A stretch of 64,000 bases of DNA from Agrypnia vestita (GCA_016648135.1 JADDOH010008093.1:1-64000), one strand, 5' to 3'; counted from the stretch's first letter, positions 33,157-44,297 are shown. Notes: generated from the sequence alone by a model not told the origin. Numbers and translations: made by a program.

Positions 33157-33261
33157 CGTAGACGCCATGACAGCTGCGGGTGTTTTAGAAGGTTAATTCA
33201 AAATCTGTCATCACGCCTGTTCGGATAATAAAAAAAAGTAACTAAAACAGAAAAATCCTAA

Positions 33262-33395
33262 AACTTGAATATCTCGGACATGTGATGGACGTCCAGACAA
33301 GTAGGAGATCTTGCAGCTCATAATGCAGGGAAAGATTATTGGAAGTCAGGGCCCTGGAAGAAGGAGAAAATCATGGCCAGTCTACTGTATTAATA
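33262..33395 (+). mobile_element. LINE B fragment
   Basis: LEYLGHVM, then ILQLIMQGKIIGSQGPGRRR KSW after a frameshift, matching VSYLGHVLRGEKYELLHLIL MGKIEG at 35755-35840. Confidence 0.7.
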
Positions 33396-33399
33396 TTTT

Positions 33400-33943
33400 T
33401 TTAATATTTTAATTCTTAATTCAAATTTTGTCATCATCTAAAATCCTGAAATTTTGTATTTTTCCAAGCCCGTACGAATAGTACAGTACATACACCTTTG
33501 CAAAAATTCTCGAAAATCCGCGACGGTGTGACGGTGACAAGGCTCTGGAACCTAGAGCACGCAGGTAACCAGAGCAGCGCTGAAGGAACGAATTTACGGG
33601 AACGAGTCGATCCTTTTTATTCCCACCTTCGGGATGCCGGCCGGTGCAGTTTGTTCCAGATGTGTGTTTCGGTTCGGGTCGATCCCGCGCCTCGCTATCG
33701 GCCAATTTCAATGGGGGGGGGCACTTTAAAATGTACGTGGAGAGCTTTTAAATTGAGAAATAAACAACGGCTCAAAGGCGTATTGCCGAAACGTTTTTCG
33801 ATTCGAACCCATGTATTTTTTTTTTGGCGTGATTTTCAAATCAATTGGAATGGGCCGACAACCACCTTTGTTTATTATTTTTTCATTTTTTTTATTTTTT
33901 TATTTCATTGCTTTACTTATACATTTAATAAGGTTTCATTTTA
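33400..33943. other. No gene seen; GC-rich 33530-33730
   Basis: Includes a G run (33713-33722). No recognisable exon. Confidence 0.35.
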
Positions 33944-34663
33944 AGGTATCTACATGCTTATTAGTGGCACGTGAACATGCGCAGTATTGACCTTATTTAG
34001 CCCTTGCTTATTAGTGGCATGTGTGTACGCACATTGCTAGTAATAAGCATGCTCATTAGTGGCATCCTCAAAAATCAACCGCCGGTTGATTTATGAGCAT
34101 GCTAATGTCATTCACTATGGGAAGGGGTATATTTTGAGCATGTGTGAACAGGCTTGCTTATGAGCATGTTAATGTCATTCGCGACTAGTATCGATTATCA
34201 ATGCGATCTTCTCAGTCCGCGACAGATGAAACAGATATGGCGCGTTGGGGAGATTATAAAACATTACTTTTCGTGACTTTTTATAGGAATCATGAATGTA
34301 TATGGAATACTCGGTCACCACTGTGTAAAAATAATATGGAAAGAAATAATGTTTATGAAACTTTATTAAAAGACGTGAATGATTCAAATCTTATAATAAA
34401 AATTATAAAAACTAAAAGCAAAAATATTTTTATTTATTGGTTCACTTGAATTTTCTATTTCAGTTTGAAGTTTCCATTTTCAACAAGAGCATCTATTCTA
34501 TGACAAGAGCATACCATTAATAAGCATGCGTGTTTGATTGTTAGCTTTGAGCATGCTTATTTATGAGCATGCTTAAAATAAGCATACTAATAATGAGAAA
34601 GTGTGTACAGTTGTTAGGGCATGCTAATGAGCATGCCAGTAATAAGCATGTGTATCTGTACCT
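33944..34663 (+). mobile_element. Harbinger-type family H1, complete 720-bp non-autonomous copy
   Basis: Left end AGGTATCTACATGCTTATTA and right end (reverse complement AGGTACAGATACACATGCTT) form inverted repeats. TTA flanks both ends (33941-33943 and 34664-34666), the 3-bp TWA target duplication typical of PIF/Harbinger. The subterminal regions are full of GCATGC-type words. The interior keeps one MADF ORF and no transposase. Confidence 0.85.
34201..34449 (+). CDS. MADF-domain (Myb/SANT-like) ORF in Harbinger element
   Basis: 82 codons; a likely functional start is the internal ATG at 34237 (MARWGDYKTLL). The reading FVTFYRNHECIWNTRSPLCK NNMERNNVYETLLKDVN fits the MADF pattern (hydrophobic helix, LW, K, R.NA/NV.W/Y..L). 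Harbinger elements encode such DNA-binding partners of the transposase. The ORF runs past the domain into Lys-rich residues; in the truncated sister copy at 28930 the same frame has stops. Confidence 0.7.
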   Translation: MRSSQSATDETDMARWGDYKTLLFVTFYRNHECIWNTRSPLCKNNMERNNVYETLLKDVNDSNLIIKIIKTKSKNIFIYWFT

Positions 34664-34669
34664 TTACTA

Positions 34670-35285
34670 TGCGCCTGAGGCTTGAGCCCCAGGGTTCCGC
34701 GGACCACCTTTCGGGAAAGTCTGTTCTAGAGCACTCTGTAGTGTTGTTTCAAAGTTAATTCGAACAGTGCGCACTTCCTTCTGTTTTCCATTTCGTTACA
34801 ATATATTTAGCGCCCGATATCGGAAAAACTCAGTCGCCTTATTGAATCTTTAACCGAATTTAATTCAGTCTGTGCGAAAAATTCACATCCACACAACACA
34901 ATTGTTTGCGCGGCATGTGGGTCGCGCGAACTCCGGAGTGCTATATTTGACGCAACAGTGTCGTGTCTCGGATATGATGCGGAATAATTTATTATGACCT
35001 CATTAATTCTAGGGCTGAAAACGACGTCAAACCATTGTATCGGTCGCTGTAATGTTGGCAATGTAACCACTTTTGAGACAATTATTTTGTTGAAATACCA
35101 GAACACACAATTGTAACGGTTTGTTTATTTTGTTAATTTACGCCCTTGTTGACTTTTACTAGTACAAGAAAATTACAAGGATTTTTATATACCTAATGTA
35201 TAACACGTTTTATAGTAAATAATTAAAAAATAATAATAGAAATAAAACAAATTTAAGAGAAATGAACAATATACATATATAAACA
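34670..35285. other. No gene seen
   Basis: Short GC-richer part 34670-34740 then mixed sequence. No recognised element. Confidence 0.35.
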
Positions 35286-35286
35286 A

Positions 35287-36010
35287 CGATGAGACGGGGT
35301 CTTAACATGAACGTGAGTAAAACAAAGTTCATGGTGTTTAGTAGGCAAGATCACACGGGAGCACGCCTCACATTGAATGGGGCTGGTATAGAGAGAGTGA
35401 CAAAATTTAAATACCTTGGAAGTATCCTAGCGGAAGACCTCGACCCAGAAACCGAAGTCAAATGCAGAATTGAAGCATCGCGAGCTGCTTTTAACAAAAT
35501 GAGACAGATATTCTGCGATGAAAATCTTAACCTGAAACTTCGACAGCGACTGGTCAAATGTTATATATGGTCAGTCCTGCTGTACGGAGTGGAATCGTGG
35601 ACCCTCAAAGTGAGTAGCATGAACCGGCTGGAGGCGTTCGAAATGTGGATACATCGGAGAATGCTCCGGATACCCTGGACGGATATGGTCAGCAACACAA
35701 GAGTTCTTCAAAGAGCTAGAGTGAATAGAGAGTTGCTGACAAATATCAAAATCCGAAAGGTATCGTATTTGGGTCATGTGCTCAGAGGAGAAAAATATGA
35801 ATTGCTCCACCTGATTCTTATGGGCAAGATAGAGGGGTCGTAGAGGTGTTGGAAGGAGACAAATTTCCTGGCTCCGCAATATACGCGACTGGACGGGCAT
35901 AAGAAGTGTTGGAGAGCTGTTTCGTGCTGCCCAGGACAGGGACGCTTTCTCTCGGGTGATAGTCAACGTTGGGGGGACCTGACATGACACCAAAAGAAGA
36001 AGAAGAAGAA
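35287..36010 (+). mobile_element. LINE B copy 2: RT C-terminal half with GAA tail
   Basis: ORF 35289-35843 reads GLNMNVSKTKFMVFSRQD, FKYLGSILAEDLDPETEVKC, RQRLVKCYIWSVLLYGVESW, LEAFEMWIHRRMLRIPWTDM, VSYLGHVLRGEKYELLHLIL. After a frameshift it continues as GRRQISWLRNIRDWTG and VGELFRAAQDRDAFSRVIVN. It ends GACACCAAAAGAAGAAGAAG with a (GAA)n tail. It is 5'-truncated after the catalytic box; one frameshift near 35840. Confidence 0.88.
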
Positions 36011-36088
36011 ACAATGATTAGTACACAAGCAAACAGTAATGATGTGAATGATGTTCATAATTTGTAAAGTTTAATTAGTATTTTTAGC

Positions 36089-36212
36089 GAAATTTAAAAT
36101 AAATTAAATTTTAATAATTATTATTAATGAAATATAAAATGAATTAAATTTAATAAATATTATTATTACTGAAATTTAAAATAAATTATATTTTAATAAA
36201 TATTATTATTAA
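36089..36212. repeat. Tandem repeat, 3 units of 40-42 bp
   Basis: GAAATTTAAAATAAATTA-type units begin at 36089, 36129 and 36171, each ending in AATATTATTATTA-like sequence. Confidence 0.7.
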
Positions 36213-36239
36213 GTTCTGCGGGTTAACTATTTTAAGTGT

Positions 36240-36276
36240 GACAGCAGTTTCGGCTTGCAGGGCCATTATCAAACAG
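36240..36276 (-). repeat. Hammerhead-like relic
   Basis: Minus strand: TTTGATAATGGCCCTGCAAG then CCGAAACTGCTGTC. Layout is box, GGCC-type hairpin, CGAAAC. The first box is mutated (TTGATAA). Confidence 0.4.
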
Positions 36277-36456
36277 TGAATATACCACGTATAAACGACT
36301 TATTTATAAAATGAAGTGATATATGTTATGATAGTTTATAGTGAAGCCCTATATTAATGTTCCTTTTTTCCCGGGCACTTACCATTAAAGGTGCCTCGGT
36401 TTACAAAATTCTATGTTATGCTTAGTTATCAAAAAAAAAAATCAGTATTTAGTATA

Positions 36457-36497
36457 TCCCGACAATGGAACGTTGTTTCCGAAACCGGTTGGATTTT
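36457..36497 (+). repeat. Hammerhead-like relic of the 22097 type
   Basis: TCCCGACAATGGAACGTTGT then TTCCGAAACCGGTTGG; GGAAC/GTTTCC can pair as a short stem. Confidence 0.35.
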
Positions 36498-36591
36498 ATC
36501 AAAAATTAAGTGGTTATAAACTAAGTTAATTCGTTTAATTATATCCAAATTGAATAACCACAAAGTAATAAAAAAATGCAATGGTTTAAAT

Positions 36592-37145
36592 CAGGGTTCG
36601 AGGATATATATGACTATATATATCACAATACGTATCTCGATATTTATCACGATATGTATGGCTCGATTTTTATTTTTGATATATATTCAAGAAAACTTTC
36701 TGCGGATGTTAATAGATGGCGCTAGTTGTATTTGAAAAAATGCTTCAGGTTTTTTTTATATCTGCAGTCGTTATTAGATGGCGCTAGTTGTATTTTAAAA
36801 AGTGCTACGGTTATTTTTTAGTTTAAATAATTTGTTTCATATAATCCGTTATTTCACACCCATAACACTACATTAGAAAGAGCAACTTTTATGACTTATA
36901 TATAATAATTGCATATATAAGCTCTTTTCAGTATGCAATTCATTTATTTAATAAATAATAATTCATAGACAAAATAAAAAAATAAATTTCCTAATTATTT
37001 CGAGTTTGCATCAATCGACGTGTGCAAAAAAGGAGAAAAAAATGTTTGGATGTATGTATATCCAATTTTTGATATGTATCAGATATATATAAAAAAATCA
37101 GATTTTTTGATTTTTAATATAAAAATCGGATTTTTTCGAACCCTG
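36592..37145. mobile_element. hAT-type MITE (554 bp)
   Basis: Left end CAGGGTTCGAGGATATATAT and right end TTTTTTCGAACCCTG are inverted (CAGGGTTCGA). The flanks GTTTAAAT (36584-36591) and GTATAAAT (37146-37153) match at 7 of 8 bases, as an 8-bp hAT duplication would. The interior is AT-rich with GATGGCGCTAGTTGTATTT repeated at 36715 and 36777. No transposase. Confidence 0.75.
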
Positions 37146-37149
37146 GTAT

Positions 37150-37699
37150 AAATAAATATTGTTGAAAGTAATTTTTGCTGACACTGTTTTACCAAACGTT
37201 GCGAAAACCGGACAACGTGAGCAATAGCATCCCGATTCAGAATGAAACCGGTTAAATTATATCCGCATTATTGTACGTCTTGTTGCTACTTTCTTTCTTC
37301 ATCTGCCTCTGTTCGCTCCGATCCCGCCCCCCATCCATCACGATCGGATCGCCATCAGGCCCGATGCGGCATTACTTTTCCGCCCGGGGGCTTTATTTGT
37401 CGCCCGCCATTTTGTTGCCGAAAAAACACAACACGCCCCACAAAAAAAAGCCTTTCGACACAAACCCATATTCTAGAATAAATAAAATGTCACAATTGAA
37501 TAATAGCCATCCGATTGTGCGGTTCGTGTCGTCGGCAGATGGCGTATCGTTTATTTATTAAATATGTATTGAAAATGACGAGCTCTCGCTCGTACTCGTC
37601 GCGATAATCGTACATTGATAGGTTATTAATAAACGCATACGTTATCTCTCGCTTATGCCCTGTTGTTTGATCAGAAGTAAGAGTAATACTCGTAGTTAA
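37150..37699. other. No gene seen; GC-richer 37300-37400
   Basis: Short overlapping ORFs without recognisable similarity. Confidence 0.35.
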
Positions 37700-38017
37700 G
37701 AAAAAAAAGTAACCCATGAAAACCAAGTTTTTACAATACTCCCTTTCTCATTTTTGGGTTTCGTGACTACCATGTGCGTCGGAATCTCCATACAACTTAC
37801 CGAATTGTATGAAAAAACCATTAAAAATTTGAAAAATCCAAAATTAGGCTATAATTATTATTTTTTTTAACGAAAATTTGATAGATCTTGATCGTCGCCA
37901 CGAGTCTACTTGCAAAGTTTCAGCTCGATTGGATCACGGGAAAAGGGTTAAAAATCGATCCAAAGTTTTTTCGTCAGACAAGCAGACGCCACGAATTAAA
38001 AGAAAGGATGTAAAAAG
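37700..38017 (-). repeat. Family Z repeat, short form
   Basis: AAGTAACCCATGAAAACCAA, CATACAACTTACCGAATTGT, TTTCAGCTCGATTGGATCAC, AGCAGACGCCACGAATTAAA in the same order as 28398-28838. Confidence 0.75.
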
Positions 38018-38099
38018 CATAGATTTTTGCATTCTCCACCAATCGAAACACCCGTTTTCGTAAAAATCTATGCTTTTTGCTTAACTCTTACTCTAACTT

Positions 38100-39285
38100 C
38101 TGATCAAACAACAGGCCCTTAGACTACTGTAATGGTATATATGCTCATCTCGCAAAACAGGAAATAAACAAATTACAATCTGTATTTAATACTGCCGCAA
38201 GACTCATTACCGGCGTTTCAAAGTTTGCGCACATCTCGCACCATCTTCAAAACCTTCACTGGCTAGATGTCCAAAGAGGATTGAATGTAAGCTCTGCCTT
38301 ATAATATTCAAGGCTATTCACAACGTGGCCCCTCAATACCTAACCGACTTCTGCATTCCATTCTCCGCAAATAACAGACAACTATCACTTCACTCAGCAT
38401 CAACATCTAATACAAATAGATTAGCTGAAGTAAATCGCGTCCACAAAACTAATTTCGGTGATCGTGCTTTAGCGGTGGCTGGACCAAAGTTATGGAACAA
38501 ACTACCTGTTTGACCTCACTCCGGCTCAATCTGTCCGGCTCGAGGACCAAAATGTTTCTACCAAATCCGGGCAAAACGAAATATGTTCAACCTCGATTAA
38601 CAATTCCGCTTCCCGAGATCGGCCTTGAAAATTATCAAAATCACCGATTCTAAACTTCGCGCGAGAGAATTGAAACAATTTTATCATACAGATCAGGTTT
38701 ACAAAGGAGAATTACGCGAATACTGGCTTTATCAAAAGAATACACGGGTATCAAAAGACGTAGCCACGACGAAGTACTGCGTTGAAAGAGAGCCAAATCA
38801 TCGATAATTTTCCTTTTATACTTGTCACTTAATTTATTTTAAAACAAACGTCAGAACTCCCTAGTTACATTTTTTCACGTTCTATGTTTTCAAATTTTCT
38901 TGATATTAATATGTCGAGTACTTGCTCGTTAAAAATAAATAAAACACATTCTTTATTAATTCAAAAAAATATTCATATAAAATCAATTCAAATTTATAAG
39001 ACTTTTTTTTATATATAAAACACTGCCAAATTGTTAAATGTACATTTTGGTGACGAAACACTACCTAATAAACTGAGACAAACGGACAGCTTACCAAAGT
39101 TCAAAAAACAACTAAGGACGCATTTATTTAGATAATCCTATAAAAACCTACAGAATCAGACCACTACAAAACAAGCTAATGTATTACCACTCCGCGAAAA
39201 CACCTATTTTTTCCAGGCCCTCCCAACTATTATAGTAATAAACTATAATTCCTTTTCTTGCAAAAACTTCTTGTAAAAACCCTGA
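38100..39285 (+). mobile_element. L2-like LINE 3' end, interrupted by a 552-bp insertion
   Basis: The left part (38100-38507) encodes the L2 C-terminal block APQYLTDFCIPFSANNRQLS, NFGDRALAVAGPKLWNKL. The remainder resumes at 39060 (NKLRQTDSLPKFKKQLRTHL FR) and continues with its 3' UTR. Between them lies an insertion flanked by ACTACCT. The 3' tip is replaced by MITE W from about 39285. Confidence 0.85.
38508..39059. mobile_element. 552-bp insertion with 7-bp ACTACCT duplication
   Basis: ACTACCT occurs at 38501-38507 and 39060-39066, exactly bracketing sequence absent from the other L2 copies. Ends are GTTTGACCTCACTCC and GTGACGAAAC (GTTT/AAAC). ACCAAAATGT near the left end is inverted near the right end (ACATTTTGGTGAC). 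A DNA transposon with a 7-8-bp duplication is likely; superfamily undetermined. Contains only short unrecognised ORFs. Confidence 0.7.
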
Positions 39286-39566
39286 AAAAATTCCAAATGG
39301 AATGTTTTCCAATTGAAATTCGAAGCTTTTAATTTTTTTATTTGACTTGTGTTAATGGGAACGAATTTTTCATATTCGATATAAGTCGCTGTAATGATAG
39401 TCCGACGTTTTACAAAAAATCAGTCAGAAATATTGAAAAAAAATGCAAACTTTGATATCGCATATCTCCTAAACTATTGGTATTAGGTCACAATAGCCCG
39501 ACTCATAATCAAGGGAGGAATATAGTCCTGCGAGGTTATTAATGTTTTCCAAATAACCCTGTATAC
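39286..39566 (+). repeat. MITE W, right part
   Basis: GTCGCTGTAATGATAGTCCG, GAAATATTGAAAAAAAATGC, ATATAGTCCTGCGAGGTTAT and the end AATAACCCTGTATA match the right arm of 51694-52207. Confidence 0.8.
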
Positions 39567-39569
39567 TCT

Positions 39570-40110
39570 TGAAATGACTCGGCGCCGACAGCTCGCCCCG
39601 CGCGCGTCGGCAGAGCCGTCGCCGCGGAGTTGCAGCCTGCGACGGAGTACGTTTATGCGGCTAACGAAGGCGCCCAACTTTCGGATGCAATTCTGCTTTA
39701 TTACCGAACCTTGTTACCGCGCGAAAATTACACGTGAATTCGTAATAGCGTTAGCCGCGCGGCGCAGCGGTGTTTCGTTCGTTACACCCGCTTCAATTCG
39801 GTTTACGTACTGCCGACTCGAGGTGGTGGGACCGAACGTGATTAGGGTGAGGTCCCCGTTGTTTATGAACAGCAGTTTAAAATTGTACGTAGACGAACTG
39901 AACTTGTCTGCGAGACGTACCGTGACAGACCTAATATTTCTGTACAGGATCATAAATGACGTGATCGATTGCCCCCGGATCGTTAGTCTGATCGTCTTGT
40001 AAGCGCCATCGAGGTCATCAAGGCACAGTGCATTATGCTATTACAGAGGAAATGTCAGAGCTAATGCATTAGCAAACTCTGTAATTCTCAGACTGCACTC
40101 ATTAGGGAAC
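39570..40110. other. GC-rich block then palindrome-rich AT segment
   Basis: 39580-39870 is GC-rich with ORFs on both strands, none recognised. At about 40051-40075 AGAGCTAATGCATTAGC contains the perfect 12-bp palindrome CTAATGCATTAG, a tandem homeodomain-like site. Possibly regulatory. Confidence 0.35.
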
Positions 40111-40310
40111 GAACATGCGGAGGTGGTCGACATATAACTGTGTAGAGGACTTAATTGATAAATATGCTTTACATCTCAACTGATTGGTAATGGATAAACA
40201 AATTTTTATTTTTCCTGTTTAAACTTCTCTTTAATTTACATAAATCTATTATATGTACGTGAATATATTCAAATGTATAATATGTCTTATGTGATTTATT
40301 TTGTATTTTT

Positions 40311-40545
40311 TTCATACATCTTCGCATGCATTGATTGCTGTGGCTCCCAATATGACAATTTTCCATTGTCTTGTTATATTTACTATGCTAAGACCAGCTT
40401 TACGTTCTGTCCTAATTTGTTCGTTATGGATTTGCCACACAAGCGTCTAAGTGATCTCGTTACCAGCGCATTTAATTTGTTTTCATTCCTCTTCTGCCAT
40501 CTCCGGTATTCATCAGTGCTGGTACCAGAATTCCATTGCACCAGT
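40311..40545 (-). mobile_element. LINE A fragment with deletions
   Basis: Plus strand CATACATCTTCGCATGCATT then a jump to TATGCTAAGACCAGCTTTAC and the RLCGKSI-equivalent TTGCCACACAAGCGTCTAAG, ending near GGTACCAGAATTCCATTG. Internal deletions remove the RPRKTW part. Confidence 0.75.
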
Positions 40546-40694
40546 GCGCAAAGTTTCGATCCTGGGTCTTCCTCTCAGTTGACTCCAGGCCCTGTCCAGC
40601 CAGATACGACGCATCTATCCACCCTTGTGCTACTCTTTCAGGTCTGGGATGACTCTCACCTCATTAACATTCCAGCCGTCTTCCACTACCTGGT

Positions 40695-41290
40695 CTATTA
40701 AGAATGTTCTTGGGTTTTCACGGCCACTTCTGGTTTGAGAATCTTCTGGTTTGGGTCTTCTGGGATATTCCGACCTTTCTGACCCAAACTAACTAACTAA
40801 CTAACCATCACGCCGTTTCCCCGCAGGGGTAGGCAGAGAGGATTGAACGCCACACTCTTCTATCCTGGCACACAACTTTTGCTTCAGCCACATTCATATA
40901 TCTTCTCATACAAGTTCTACGGTTGTTGCGGCTTTTAACGGGGCCATCCTCAAACACTTGCTGTATCTGATCGTGCCAGGTCTTTCGCGGACGCCCTCTA
41001 TTTCTGTTGCCTTCAACACTCGTCTCATATATTTTCTTAACCATCCTTTCCTCGTTCCATTGTTCCACATGACCAAACCATCTCAGCACTCCTTTCTTTA
41101 TTCTATCTACCACACTACAGCCAACATTGCATTCACGACTAATTTGTTCATTCCTTACTCTATCGATTTTCCACACAAGCGTGCGGAAAATCTTTGGCTG
41201 ACCCAAAGACCGTGTTATTCCGAACTTTAAGGCCAGGAACGTCGGAATAACACGGCATAACACCTCAGAAGGCCCAAACCAGAATAACCT
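40695..41290. mobile_element. Penelope-like terminal remnant, split by LINE A
   Basis: The left part has TTTTCACGGCCACTTCTGG and TTCTGGGATATTCCGACC. After the LINE A insertion it resumes with GACCGTGTTATTCCGAAC and CGTCGGAATAACACGGCATA, which are inverted relative to each other (GTGTTATTCCGA/TCGGAATAACAC). The words match the PLE ends at 47106 and 63725. No intact CTGATGA box is seen here. Confidence 0.65.
40789..41197 (-). mobile_element. LINE A copy (A2) with 10-bp target duplication
   Basis: CTGACCCAAA at 40779-40788 and 41198-41207 flanks the copy exactly. The minus strand reads KIDRVRNEQISRECNVGCSV, GVLRWFGHVEQWNEERMVKK, RNRGRPRKTWHDQIQQVFED and ends VWRSILSAYPCGETA with the GTTA tail. 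At the 5' end the last about 17 bp (GTGCGGAAAATCTTTGG on the plus strand) are inverted relative to other copies, making a TTTTCC/GGAAAA hairpin. Confidence 0.9.
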
Positions 41291-44290
41291 GGTCCCACTA
41301 CAGAATCATCAATATCATGATGACGGGAACAGTAGTCGGACAGCGAGTTTGAAGGACGGGTTAATTTATAATTTTCCCACGCTGTTAAATTGAGCTGGCC
41401 GTAATCTAAACCGAGCGGCGACACGAATTAATTAATGGTATCGAGGTTAAACGCCGCTGCAGCCGCCGTCCGACGTGTGGACCGCCCCCCTCTCTGTCTT
41501 CTCCTACACCACACAGCACACGGCGTGCATCATCGCCGACACGAGCCGGATACACGCGACGCCGTGATTAGAATCGATACTAGCCCCGAGGCGAGCTGGG
41601 ATGGTATTCTGTAACATTAGAGAGCATATGGATGGTGTCTTGCTACTAAATAATCAAATCAGTTTGTCTGAATCGCGAAAGAAAAACGGGTCTAAAAGAC
41701 CCGTTTGTTCGAACGATACAGGTTCACTTGACAAAATTTAATACGCGGTAAAAATTATTCCAATAAAAGCATTACTACGATTCTATGTTTAAAAAATAGT
41801 TGTGGTTATTTTACAGGATATATTCGGTGATATCGCGAGTAAGAGACGACTTGTTCGCGAACGAAAGTAACCCCGGGCATAATAATTAATATTGTTCTCA
41901 AAATATCATAGATTAAATTAGATGTAAATGTAAATATGTAGATTATTATGGATAGTAGGGATATTAGTAATAGATTTAAGAATGTAATGCATTAAAAACT
42001 ACTTAATATACAAGTTGTAATATTAACTAACTTAATTAATAAGAAAAAAAATAAGAGTGTGGTGTTACATTATTATAGGTCGACCACAATCAAAAGACCA
42101 TTCCCTAGCTTTGTCCGGTAAAAAGAAAGCGGGGGAAAGTTGCCTGGCAAGCCCGTATTACAAGCGTCAATATGATATTCCTAATAAATATATTTTTTTA
42201 GTTTACTTACTTACTAGAACATCTTATTTTGTGTTCATTTTTTGCATCGTAACAACACACATATTTTTTGCGCACATTCTTTTGAATTAGGTCTAGTTAT
42301 ATCCAAAGTGGTGTTGTTACACTTATTTCGGGCTAGTTTTTAAAAAGATTTTTATTATTCATACACACAATGCTATCTAGTAATAGTTTCCAACGCTCCA
42401 ATACTAAGTTTAAAAAATCGCGTAAAATAAAAAGTATCTCACACCACGATAATAAAATTATATTAATTCTTAAAACTAATAAGACCACTTCATCTTGCTA
42501 AACGTCCTGTTACTAATAGAAAACTCGTAAATGGTCTAAATTTTGTTATAATTTCATTACTTTATTTATAAAGAAATCGAATTACACTGTGCATTGTCGA
42601 CAAAATAATGAACACAATTCTATTAATTGATTAGCATATTTTTGAAATTTCAGGAATGCTATAGAAATACAACCAACTCTCAATTTCTGGACTTTCTCTC
42701 TTCTCTTAATTGCATTTTTATAGTTTCTAAGAATGTAGCCTCTCATATCCACTGGCCCTTTTGATATTTGACCGAATGTTTTAAATCGAATTGATTGCCT
42801 TTAGTTGTAAGTAGATAGAGAAGAAAATTTTTATAAAAAAATTATTTATTTATCCGCCTATTTAAAAAAATAAGCCTTCAAAAGGCTTGGTGTAAATGAT
42901 ATTTTTATAGGGCCGAGATATTTCCAGCCTGTCTCGTCTGTGTAGTTGAGACCTCTAACAAGACTGTTTTCCGATATCTAATTTAACTCATCACGCCTAC
43001 CTATTTTTACCGCCTTGATATAACACTATATTTTTCCCTCCCAACTACCCACCCCTATACAATTATGGGTGGTTAATTAACAAATATTGTGACCCATCAT
43101 TAAAAATGGGACATATTATGTAATCCCTTGCTGAAAGAATCATCCAAATTTTTCACCAAAAAAGCTAGAAGAAAAATTTAAAATAAATAAGACGAAAATA
43201 GATTGTTGCTGAGAGAAACTGAACAGCTAACCAAAATGTGTTCTCCGACCAAAATGTGTTCGTAACTGCATTGGACGAATGACAAAATTATTCGTGACGC
43301 AATTTCCTGGAACTGATGCAGAAATTTCCTAGAACTAGATCAGATTTATTCTCAACACAGCATCATGGCTGATGATTATATATTATCGCAAGGTTCTAAA
43401 AGTATAAGAACTGCTCACAATCGAAGCGGAGAGTTTTAGTATCAAATTATTAGAAGATTCTGGAGAAGTTCGAGAAGTCGAGTCGGTAATAAAAATGCGA
43501 CAACGCACGCGGCTGAGACAGTTTGTTGTGACAGCTAGCAAGCACCACAGATGCAAATATTGACGACCAATAATAAGGTATTAGAGTACTTACCTGCGTG
43601 TCGAATATATAACCAACATCAGTAACCAGTGCGATAGAAACTGCGTAATAAAGTGTTACGTAGACAAGTGCAAGATTCTCGAGTGACGATTAGTGTTATC
43701 ATCAGCATTGTTAGAACATAGATGGCCAATTATAGGTCTCTTTAGAAATATGCTAATTAAGTGTAAAAAACAGGTGAGCAAGCAACAAGAACGACATATT
43801 GTAACGAGCAAGAAAAAAAATGTGTACAAGAAGAATAAGACACTGATTTATGCCATTAGTCTGCATTAGTTAATAGTATTCAAAATAATTCATACTACAT
43901 ATATACATACTTATTTAATGTCACAGAACAGCAAAACAAATATATGTGATAGATATAAACTTAGGCGTACTAAGAATAATACAACTGGAAAAGAATAAAA
44001 AATTAAAACAAAAAAGATACTTAATTACTAAGCAGAAAAGAATTCTGCACTCGATTTTTTTCTTAATTTTGTGTGGCTGCACTCAAACAAATCAATATCC
44101 AATTATCTTATCAAATTGTTGAATGCATCGCATACCCTCAATAAATATGAATTGCGAGGATAGTTCGACGAAGTCAAATTGCGGTGAAAAAGTGTGTTGA
44201 ATCTACGAGACTTATAAGGAACATGGAATTTTGCCCAATACAATTTTTAATAAATATAATAATTTTACACTGGTGGTTGTGTCGTAAAGA
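41291..44290. other. About 3 kb without recognised features
   Basis: GC-rich at 41440-41600, otherwise AT-rich. 43380-43700 contains AAAAGTATAAGAACTGCTCA (TATA-like) and AATAAAG, a layout like an LTR or promoter, but no duplicate or coding sequence was found. CTTACTTACTAG at 42204 may be chance. Confidence 0.35.
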
Positions 44291-44297
44291 CATTTTC

